Assembly (NCBI RefSeq): GCF_900476375.1 | Contig: NZ_UPPP01000105.1 | Coordinates: 124,001-188,000 of the forward strand | Direction of reading: 5' to 3' | Length of the DNA: 64,000 nt | Origin: Allolucifera butyrica | GTDB taxonomy: Bacteria; Bacillota; Negativicutes; Sporomusales; UPPP01 | Part shown: in pieces, positions 57,687 through 64,000 of the stretch | Layout: each line of letters starts with the position of its first letter | Position numbering within the stretch: the first letter of the stretch is position 1 | Position numbers and translations under genes: made by a program | Notes under the pieces: model-generated | What the model saw: only the letters and a program-made list of their open reading frames with translations | Databases searched by the model: none | What the model was told of the DNA's origin: nothing

Positions 57687-58523
57687 GTGGCAGAAGCAGA
57701 AAGCCGTCTCGAAGCATTTAAGGCTGTTTTGCCGGTCATAGCGCAAGTCTATGCCAATCAAGTCGGAATTGCCCTTACGGATAAAGAAAAGTACCTTTTC
57801 TATCAGCCCGGCGATACTCTCAATCTTAAAATTCAGGCAGGAACTCCGGTAAAAGCGGGGACGGCGGTCGCTCAAGCAATGATGGAGAAACGGCGTGTCG
57901 TGGTTCGGGGCGATAAAGCAGTTTTCGGACTGCCTTACATTGCCATGGCTTATCCTGTATTTGACCGCGAGAATACTGTCATTGGCGGGATTGCCATTAT
58001 TGAGACGACCGATAAACAGGACGAGATGAAAGAATTGGCGGTCAGCTTGAGTGATATGGTAAGTACCCTGGCCAGTTCGGCGGAGGAAGTGTCGGCCCAA
58101 ACCGAGGAGATTGCCGCCGTTACGGCTCAGGTGGCTAATACGGCCCAACTCCTGCAAGGACGGGCCAAGGAGACGGAGAAAGCCTTATCAATTATTCGCA
58201 ATATTGCCGGACAGACCAATCTCTTAGGATTAAACGCGGCGATTGAAGCGGCGCGGGTCGGGGAATATGGACGCGGTTTCGGCGTGGTTGCGGATGAAAT
58301 CCGGAAACTGGCAACAATGAGTGCCGATTCGGTGAAAGCAATCGCCGATGTGTCGAAAGCCATCCAGGCCGATAGCGAGGAAACGTACAGCCAAATCAAA
58401 CAAGTAACCGAATCAATTGCTCAAATTTCCGAGGCGGTGACGCACGTCGCTGCGACAGCCCAGGATACCAGCCACATTGTGAACCGAATCGATACAATGG
58501 CGGAAAAACTGACAAGAGAATAA
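57687..58523 (+). CDS. Soluble methyl-accepting chemotaxis-type signalling protein
   Basis: A 278-residue transducer without any membrane segment or HAMP domain. Residues 1-115 form a small sensor-like domain (ANQVGIALTDKEKYLFYQPG, VVRGDKAVFGLPYIAMAYPV, VIGGIAIIET), and 120-278 is a short MCP signalling helix pair with the tip GQTNLLGLNAAIEAARVGEY. Similar short cytoplasmic transducers are common in Firmicutes (heme- or ligand-sensing relatives); the signal is unknown. GTG 57687 is chosen: AAGGAGG lies 8 nt upstream, and the frame extends to 57651 without such a site. A terminator follows at 58541. Confidence 0.88.
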   Translation: MAEAESRLEAFKAVLPVIAQVYANQVGIALTDKEKYLFYQPGDTLNLKIQAGTPVKAGTAVAQAMMEKRRVVVRGDKAVFGLPYIAMAYPVFDRENTVIGGIAIIETTDKQDEMKELAVSLSDMVSTLASSAEEVSAQTEEIAAVTAQVANTAQLLQGRAKETEKALSIIRNIAGQTNLLGLNAAIEAARVGEYGRGFGVVADEIRKLATMSADSVKAIADVSKAIQADSEETYSQIKQVTESIAQISEAVTHVAATAQDTSHIVNRIDTMAEKLTRE

Positions 58524-58540
58524 AGGTAAAAACGTTGATT

Positions 58541-58572
58541 AGGGGAGCTGCAAATACAGTCCCTCTTTTTTT
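58541..58572 (+). terminator. Terminator after the soluble transducer gene
   Basis: AGGGG-A-GCTG pairs with CAG-T-CCCT around CAAATA, followed by seven or more T. Confidence 0.8.
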
Positions 58573-58593
58573 GACCCTTTTTCTATGGAATTT

Positions 58594-58643
58594 GGAAGTA
58601 AAATATTTTACTTCCAGGTAAAGCCCCTTTGGTCTTTTTAGTT
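58594..58643. repeat. 48-nt intergenic element, copy 2, with perfect 22-nt palindrome
   Basis: GGAAGTAAAATATTTTACTTCC starts with half GGAAGTAAAAT (58594-58604) and its exact complement ATTTTACTTCC (58605-58615). The 48 nt from 58596 closely match 29891-29938, ending in AAAGCCCCTTTGGTCTTT. The rest of the 58524-58848 gap holds the terminator and the ribosome binding site of the asparaginase gene. Confidence 0.65.
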
Positions 58644-58848
58644 AATATGGTATTATTATGTTTGAACCAAACCAATATACCCACATTTTGCACTCTGAAC
58701 TTATGGCGAAAGATTTCTCCTAATTATTTATAGCCGCAAAGTAATTATTAAGGTTATATTCGTTTAAAATTCACTAAGTTTATCTTAGATGGGAGAATGA
58801 TTGGCGAGTGACTAAGAAATGCAAAGAATGGAATAAAAGGAGTTGCCT

Positions 58849-59838
58849 ATGAAGAACATTGTAATTCTTGCGACGGGGGGCACCATCGCGGCTGTATCCC
58901 AGTCGGTTGCCGCAACTACGGCCTATCAGTCGGGGATCGTTCCCATAGCGGAGTTATTAAACGAAATCAGACCTTTAACCAATCTTGCCAATATAACCAG
59001 TGAACAGGTCGCGCAAATCGATAGTGCCGATATGAGTCACGAGCTTTGGCTTTTTTTGGCGAATCGCATAAATTCTTTACTGCAACAGCCGGATGTGGAC
59101 GGTATTGTATTAACCCATGGAACGGACACGATGGAAGAAACCGCCTATTTTCTGAATCTGGTTGTCAATAGCGACAAGCCCGTAGTTTTGGTGGGGGCCA
59201 TGCGCCCATCCACCGCGATCAGTTCCGACGGCCCGATGAATCTTTACAATGCCATTGTTTTGGCTGCCAGTGACGCAGCCAGCGGCAAAGGAGTTCTGGT
59301 TGCCCTGAACGATACAGTCAACTCCAGCCGGGATGTGACAAAAACCAATACGGCCCTCCAGGATACATTCAAGGCTCCGGAGCTTGGTTATTTAGGGTAT
59401 CTGATAGATGGCCAGCCCCATTTTTATCGTTTGCCGGCCCGCAAACATACCTATTTAAGTGAGTTTCGTATTGATGAACTGGCAATACTGCCCAAGGTTC
59501 ATATTATCTATGGTTATGTCGACGATGGCGGCGCATTGGTCAGGGCAGCCGTTAAGGACGGGGCCCAGGGAATTGTCTATGCCGGTCTGGGAAATGGCAA
59601 TATGTCGCAGCACATGCAAAAGGTTTTTAATGAAATCCGGCAACAGGGGGTCGTCGTGGTTAGAAGTACGCGGGTTGGCAATGGAGTGGTGACAAAAAAC
59701 GGCGCTGTCGACGATGACGAGTATGGTTTTGTTGCCGCCGACACGTTGAGTCCGCAGAAAGCAAGAATCCTTCTAATGCTGGCTTTGACGAAAACCCGGC
59801 AGCCCGATGAAATTCAAAAGATATTCGAAACTTATTAA
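58849..59838 (+). CDS. L-asparaginase, type II-like, without signal peptide
   Basis: A 329-residue enzyme hydrolysing asparagine to aspartate and ammonia. The two catalytic triad regions are clear: ATGGTIAAVSQS (first Thr, about residue 12) and GIVLTHGTDTMEETAYFL (second Thr with Asp, about 86). VGAMRPSTAISSDGPMNLYNA and GYVDDGG also follow the type II group. Type II enzymes of Gram-negatives are periplasmic, but this one starts directly at MKNIVILATGGTI with no export signal, so it is cytoplasmic. ATG 58849 follows AAAGGAG by 6 nt. A terminator follows at once. Confidence 0.93.
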   Translation: MKNIVILATGGTIAAVSQSVAATTAYQSGIVPIAELLNEIRPLTNLANITSEQVAQIDSADMSHELWLFLANRINSLLQQPDVDGIVLTHGTDTMEETAYFLNLVVNSDKPVVLVGAMRPSTAISSDGPMNLYNAIVLAASDAASGKGVLVALNDTVNSSRDVTKTNTALQDTFKAPELGYLGYLIDGQPHFYRLPARKHTYLSEFRIDELAILPKVHIIYGYVDDGGALVRAAVKDGAQGIVYAGLGNGNMSQHMQKVFNEIRQQGVVVVRSTRVGNGVVTKNGAVDDDEYGFVAADTLSPQKARILLMLALTKTRQPDEIQKIFETY

Positions 59839-59845
59839 TGTTTCC

Positions 59846-59869
59846 AAGGCCGCGCTAGCGGTCTTTTTT
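59846..59869 (+). terminator. Terminator after asparaginase
   Basis: AAGGCCGC pairs with GCGGTCTT around GCTA, followed by T. Confidence 0.88.
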
Positions 59870-59947
59870 GTAAATTTTAAAGGATATTTGTGGATAAATG
59901 GCAAATTTATTTTCTATTCATGGAATCTATTTTTGGGGGGAGTAATT

Positions 59948-61249
59948 TTGAGTATAAAGAACAAAATCATTGCTGTTATGCTTACGGCTTTGGTCGTCAC
60001 TACCCTGTTGGTCAGCGCTTTGCAGCTATACACCGTATATCAGGCGGCCGGGCACAATTCCATGCTTAGCATGGACATGCTGGCAGGCCTTTATTCGGGT
60101 ATCAAAAGCAGTGCCCTCGCTTTGCTGATTGCTTTAGTTCTGGTTGGTTCCATTGCTTGGCTTATTATCGGGCGCCTGCTTAGGCCGCTTACGGTGATGA
60201 CGCGGGAAGTTTCCCGGCTGGGGCAGGGAGATTTGACGCTGGTCCTTCATTACAAGTCGAAGGATGAAATCGGGCAATTAGCCGGTGCAATGAATTTGAC
60301 CGTGCAGAACTTGCGGAATATTGTCGGTACCGTTCAAAGCAACGCCCAGTCTATTTCCGCCTCCGGCGAAGCATTGTCCGCTGCTACCGAGGAAGCCGGC
60401 CGGGCGGTGGGGCAAGTTGCTCAAACTGCCGGAGAAATTGCCAAAGGGGCAGAGGAAACGGGACGGATGGTACAGGATGCCGCCGGCCAGACGGCGGCAT
60501 TGAATGAACTTGCCGGTTCGGTATCCCGGGAAATGCAGGAATTAACCCGGCAGGCCCGGCAGATTGGTGTAGCGGCTGAAAATGGGCAGACGGCCATTAG
60601 CCGGGCTACGGAAGTGATTCAGGGGATTGCCAATACCACCCGGGAAAATGCTCAATTGGCGGGTGAACTGAATACCAAGTCACAACAAGTCCGGGAAATT
60701 GTAGAGATGATTAATGCGATTGCCGGACAAACAAACTTGCTGGCGCTTAACGCCGCTATTGAGGCTGCCCGGGCGGGGGAACACGGCCGGGGATTCGCCG
60801 TTGTGGCGGAAGAAGTGCGGAAACTTGCCGAGCAATCAGGTCAGGCTGCGGCTCAGATTGGCACGATTGTCCATGGAATGCTGGGTGACATTGGCAATGT
60901 GGTAAATTCGTCCAATCAAACCACCACTGCGGTTGGTGAGGGGGTTACGATTATCCACGAGGCCGATACCAGTTTCAGGGCGATTACCGGCCACATTGAC
61001 GCCACGGCTAATAAAACGGATACTGTCGTTAAGCTGATTGAGCAGCAGGCTCAGGCAGCTACGCACCTGAAGGAAGCGGTGCAAAATGTGGCTGCTGTAG
61101 CCGAACAGTCGGCAGCTTCCACCGAAACAACGGCAGCTAGTGCGGAAGAGGTTAACGCCTCTGTGGAAGAAATTGCGGCCAGTGCTCAGTCCCTCAATCA
61201 GATCGCCGGGAAATTGCAGGATGTAGTGGCAAAGTTCAAACTGGTTTAG
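59948..61249 (+). CDS. Methyl-accepting chemotaxis protein with minimal external domain
   Basis: A 433-residue transducer with two membrane helices (about 7-27 and 55-76) separated by only about 28 residues (TVYQAAGHNSMLSMDMLAGL), so there is no room for a normal ligand-binding domain. HAMP (about 77-130) and a full signalling domain with tip GQTNLLALNAAIEAARAGEH (about residue 258) follow. Such receptors may sense membrane or cytoplasmic signals or act through a partner. TTG 59948 has GGGGGAG 6 nt upstream; the frame runs open to 59807 but without start signals. It overlaps the convergent ABC transporter gene by 14 nt. Confidence 0.92.
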   Translation: MSIKNKIIAVMLTALVVTTLLVSALQLYTVYQAAGHNSMLSMDMLAGLYSGIKSSALALLIALVLVGSIAWLIIGRLLRPLTVMTREVSRLGQGDLTLVLHYKSKDEIGQLAGAMNLTVQNLRNIVGTVQSNAQSISASGEALSAATEEAGRAVGQVAQTAGEIAKGAEETGRMVQDAAGQTAALNELAGSVSREMQELTRQARQIGVAAENGQTAISRATEVIQGIANTTRENAQLAGELNTKSQQVREIVEMINAIAGQTNLLALNAAIEAARAGEHGRGFAVVAEEVRKLAEQSGQAAAQIGTIVHGMLGDIGNVVNSSNQTTTAVGEGVTIIHEADTSFRAITGHIDATANKTDTVVKLIEQQAQAATHLKEAVQNVAAVAEQSAASTETTAASAEEVNASVEEIAASAQSLNQIAGKLQDVVAKFKLV

Positions 61250-62972
61250 CAAATCTGGGTATTAGTTGCCAACCTCCTTTGCCGTCCAGTTCCAGGCGGT
61301 TCCGGTGATAATTTAGCAGCGTTTTCCGGTGTCCGACGCTGATGACCGACGTATGCGGCAGCAATTGAGGCAGGGATTCATACATGACCTTTTCCGTATT
61401 TTCATCCAGCGCGGAGGTTGCCTCATCAAGAAACAGCCAATCGGGCTGCAGCAATAATATCCGGACAAAAGCGACCCGCTGCTGTTCGCCTAATGAGAGC
61501 GCTTGCCCCCAGTCAAGGGTTTCTTCCAGTCTGTCTATTAGATGCGGAAGATGACAGGTTAGCAGTATTTTTTTTAGAACAGCGTCTTCCACTGGCTGGG
61601 TCGGACCGGGGTATGTTAGGACATCCCGGAACCGGGTTAGGGGCATATAGGATTTTTGCGGCACAAACAGGACCTTTTTCTTGTCCGGCACATGGATACA
61701 GCCATTGGCATAGGGCCACAATCCGGCCAGGGTTCTAAGAAACGTACTTTTGCCGCAGCCGGAGGGACCGATGATTAACAAGCTTTCATTGGAATCCAGC
61801 GTTAAAGTAATATTTTTAATTAGATTATAACCGTCAGGACGGAAAACATTAATTGCTTTAAGCGTAAGCCCCCGCCGAGGCTGCCGGCTTACTTCAATTT
61901 GGTAGGACGAAGAAGCTTCGGCGCGGGCTATTTCCATATATATCAGGAAATTATTCAGACGGTTAACTACCGCCCGCCATTGAGCCAAACGGGTGAAGCT
62001 GTCAATGACAAAGGAAAATCCGTTTTGAACATGATTATAGGCATCAATCACCTGAAACATCTGGCCTAAATGGATTTGATTCCGGAAATATCGCGGTGAT
62101 GCAACCAGTACGCCGAAAATGATCGAAGCATGAGAATAGGTGGTTGTCAGCCAGGTCAGTTTTTTACGTACCGTAATGATTTTTAAATAGTTATTTACAA
62201 TGTTTTCAAAATGCCGTAAAAACGTCTTTTTTTCTTGCATTTCACCATTGTAAAAGGCAATGCTTTCGGCGTTTTCCCGTACCCGGACAAGGCTGAAGCG
62301 AAAATCGGCTTCATAGCGCTGCTGGTCATAATCCAACCGGACTAAAGGGTGGCCTAACCGGATTGTCAGGTAGGTGCCAATGGCTGCATAGACCAGTGCC
62401 GCCCAGACTAAATAGCCATAAACGGGTAAATGAAAGCGTCCCAGGGGCAGATAAAGGATGCCGGAAAGATTCCATAAGATAACGACAAAGGATGATACGG
62501 TCAAAATATCCTGCAGCACATCAATGGAGAGCCGCAAGGTCAGAGAAACAAACAGTTCAACATCTTCGCTAATCCGCTGGTCAGGATTATCCGCTTCCTC
62601 ATTAGCCAGCAGTTTAAGACGGTAATAGGTTTTGTAACGCAGCCAGTCGGCAAGATATTTTTCGGTCAGCCAACTGCGCCACTGGATGTGAAGCAGCATC
62701 CGTGTGTAAACCTGATAGCCGCGTACGATGATTAAGAGAACTACTAATAGGGTAAAATTTCCTACCGCCCGGATGAACCCGGCCTGGTTATAGTTTTGCA
62801 ACACTTGGTAGAAGGTACCCTGCCAGACATTTAAGAGTACCGATATGTATACCAAACCCAGGTTGAGAGCGATTACAACCAATAACAGTCCCCAGGCCGA
62901 CCATTTATCGTTGGAAAACCAATAGGCTTTGGCAATTTTCCAGGCGCTTTGCAATACGACAGCACGTCTCAT
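61236..62972 (-). CDS. ABC exporter, SbmA/BacA-YddA-like permease fused to ATPase
   Basis: A 578-residue half-transporter. The membrane domain (about 1-330, six helices) has the SbmA/BacA-like features WRSWLTEKYLADWL and NPDQRISEDVELFVSLTLRL (about 125). The ATPase (about 365-570) has Walker A GPSGCGKST, signature LSLGEQQRVAFVR and Walker B WLFLDEATSALDE. Proteins of this YddA/ABCD-like family are linked to peptide, cobalamin or very-long-chain fatty-acid transport in other organisms. It presumably works as a homodimer in the inner membrane. The start has a modest AGAGGTGATGG site. Convergent 14-nt overlap with the preceding transducer gene. Confidence 0.9.
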   Translation of the reverse strand: MRRAVVLQSAWKIAKAYWFSNDKWSAWGLLLVVIALNLGLVYISVLLNVWQGTFYQVLQNYNQAGFIRAVGNFTLLVVLLIIVRGYQVYTRMLLHIQWRSWLTEKYLADWLRYKTYYRLKLLANEEADNPDQRISEDVELFVSLTLRLSIDVLQDILTVSSFVVILWNLSGILYLPLGRFHLPVYGYLVWAALVYAAIGTYLTIRLGHPLVRLDYDQQRYEADFRFSLVRVRENAESIAFYNGEMQEKKTFLRHFENIVNNYLKIITVRKKLTWLTTTYSHASIIFGVLVASPRYFRNQIHLGQMFQVIDAYNHVQNGFSFVIDSFTRLAQWRAVVNRLNNFLIYMEIARAEASSSYQIEVSRQPRRGLTLKAINVFRPDGYNLIKNITLTLDSNESLLIIGPSGCGKSTFLRTLAGLWPYANGCIHVPDKKKVLFVPQKSYMPLTRFRDVLTYPGPTQPVEDAVLKKILLTCHLPHLIDRLEETLDWGQALSLGEQQRVAFVRILLLQPDWLFLDEATSALDENTEKVMYESLPQLLPHTSVISVGHRKTLLNYHRNRLELDGKGGWQLIPRFAKPV

Positions 62973-63042
62973 TTTTGTCCATCACCTCTTTATTTTATAT
63001 TCCTGACAGCCGTGCGGCATGACGAAAATAGGCAATAACGCA

Positions 63043-63076
63043 AAGGCTTCCCGTCGAATGCCGGGAAGCCTTTTTT
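63043..63076 (+). terminator. Terminator-like hairpin in a divergent promoter region
   Basis: AAGGCTTCCCG pairs with CGGGAAGCCTT around TCGAATGC, followed by six T. It points forward although no plus-strand gene lies just upstream, so it may end a short leader RNA or antisense transcript. Confidence 0.8.
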
Positions 63077-63145
63077 CGCGCCCTGGACCCTGCGCCACGA
63101 GGCCGAGCTGCTGAGCGCATACAGGAGCGAATGCAGCAGGCAAGG
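63077..63145. repeat. Short intergenic repeat, copy C (GCGCCCTG family)
   Basis: CGCGCCCTGGACCCTGCGCC followed by ACGAGGCC combines features of copies A (2994) and B (25075). A CTGCTGAGCGC / GAATGCAGCAG imperfect inverted repeat follows. Confidence 0.5.
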
Positions 63146-63216
63146 CATAATGAAAAAGCCATTTGAGAATATACTAAAGAAAATAGGATTTTATGTTATA
63201 ACGGAAAGGAAAAAAT

Positions 63217-64000
63217 GTGAAACGGATTATTGATGTTCTGGACCGTCTGGGCCTGAGTCTGCAAACCTTCAAAATTGCCTTTGCCGCGTCGGTAGCCTGG
63301 TTTGTTTCGACTGCGGTGTTACAAAGCCATTATCCGTACTTTTCATCCCTGGCCGCCATCTTAACGGTCCACGTTACGGTTGCGGATTCATTAAAAGCGG
63401 CAATACAACGCATTAGCGGCACCATTGCCGGAGTGATTCTCAGCATTCTGATAGGACACTGGCTTGGCATTGGTCCCGGCGCCATTTTTTTAATGATATT
63501 CATTGGCATGGCTGCGGGAAAGGCACTGCGGTTACAAGCGCCGGTTACGTCCCAAATCGGAATTAGTTCTTTATTGGTACTGGCATTAAGTCAAGGCCAT
63601 AGTAATGGTTATGCCCTGGGGCGAATAACGGAAACCGTAATCGGTTCGCTGATTGCTATTGTAGTGAATGCTGCCGTCGTGCCTACCAATGCCGTGCCGG
63701 CAGCCGAAAAACGCATTTTAGAACTTAGCCGGTTAGCCGCCGGTACCCTGGAAAATATGGCGGGCTTATTACAGGAAAAAAATATAAGGGACAATGCGGG
63801 ACAAGACGCGGTGATGAAATTAATAAAAGAGACAGGAAAGAGTATTGAAGCAATTGAATTAGCGGAACAAAGTTTAAAATTCAGTCCCTTTCCGGTACGG
63901 TTAAGAAAAAGATTGGCTCAGCTATCCCAGGTAATGCAGCGTTTAGAGTATATAACAATTCAAATCCGGGGCATCCGGAAAGGAATCATTGATATTAACC
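63217..64000 (+). CDS. Aromatic acid exporter / FUSC-like membrane protein, 5' part
   Basis: GTG 63217 follows GGAAAGGAAAA and opens a frame that continues past the end of the window; 261 codons are visible. The product starts MKRIIDVLDRLGLSLQTFKI and has about six hydrophobic helices to residue 150, with the FUSC/ArAE-type pattern of LAAILTVHVTVADSLKAAIQ (about 50-70), RISGTIAGV and GRITETVIGSLIAI (about 135), then a soluble helical region. The family includes putative exporters of aromatic acids such as AaeB relatives. Substrate unknown. Confidence 0.82.
   Translation, partial: MKRIIDVLDRLGLSLQTFKIAFAASVAWFVSTAVLQSHYPYFSSLAAILTVHVTVADSLKAAIQRISGTIAGVILSILIGHWLGIGPGAIFLMIFIGMAAGKALRLQAPVTSQIGISSLLVLALSQGHSNGYALGRITETVIGSLIAIVVNAAVVPTNAVPAAEKRILELSRLAAGTLENMAGLLQEKNIRDNAGQDAVMKLIKETGKSIEAIELAEQSLKFSPFPVRLRKRLAQLSQVMQRLEYITIQIRGIRKGIIDIN

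Noticed and set aside
1..64000. CRISPR arrays, rRNA, tRNA, insertion-sequence transposases or prophage genes
   Set aside because: No repeat-spacer periodicity, no rRNA-like or tRNA-like sequence and no transposase or phage protein was seen on reading both strands.

Overview
The window reads as chromosomal DNA of an anaerobic, diderm Firmicute, most likely a Sporomusaceae-type member of the Negativicutes (Sporomusa/Pelosinus/Propionispora relatives). This is inferred from a small outer-membrane beta-barrel protein with a C-terminal Phe, a ferredoxin-linked 2-oxoacid oxidoreductase, Firmicute-type regulators, strong AGGAGG-like ribosome binding sites and many Rho-independent terminators. I saw no rRNA, tRNA, CRISPR array, transposase or phage gene.

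Layout. 0-5 kb: the end of a cysteine desulfidase-like gene, a YkvI-type transporter, three small Sm-like proteins between look-alike terminators, a membrane-anchored unknown, then a gene graveyard holding relics of an XRE regulator and a sugar kinase. 5-13.5 kb: membrane protein, AT-rich sulfotransferase, a 30-residue microprotein, an amino-acid-type chemoreceptor, and an envelope-stress operon (bcrC, ECF sigma, zinc anti-sigma, membrane protein). 13.5-25 kb: solute symporter, NhaC-type antiporter, AraC regulator and a beta-xylosidase / sugar ABC transporter / xylose isomerase operon with no xylulokinase. 25-33 kb: MATE pump, sigma-54 activator, tryptophanase with a textbook -24/-12 promoter, HD protein, outer-membrane barrel, phosphoesterase and a 57-residue minus-strand protein.

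34-49 kb is the most interesting part. It is a catabolic island with two unrelated 3-dehydroquinate dehydratases, a LacI regulator facing a sigma-70 promoter that overlaps a perfect 33-nt palindromic operator, an HMG-CoA-lyase-like enzyme with korDABC, and an MFS transporter followed by aroD, a zinc dehydrogenase, a thiamine-diphosphate enzyme, a xylose-isomerase-like TIM barrel and a CoA-acylating aldehyde dehydrogenase, ending in a FadR-type GntR regulator. I infer a fermentative route for a quinate/shikimate-like hydroaromatic compound that opens the ring without aromatisation and ends in acyl-CoA and reduced ferredoxin. This pathway is a hypothesis.

49-64 kb: Fsr-like MFS pump with divergent LysR, a secreted 3D-domain protein, a cysteine-free NusG-domain-II protein, the murP-mupG-murQ MurNAc recycling operon, a 2-hydroxyacid dehydrogenase, two chemotaxis transducers, an asparaginase, an SbmA/YddA-like ABC exporter and the start of an aromatic-acid-exporter-like protein. 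Two copies of a 101-115 nt non-coding element with terminal inverted repeats lie at 46.2 and 51.4 kb, and other short intergenic repeats are scattered through the window.
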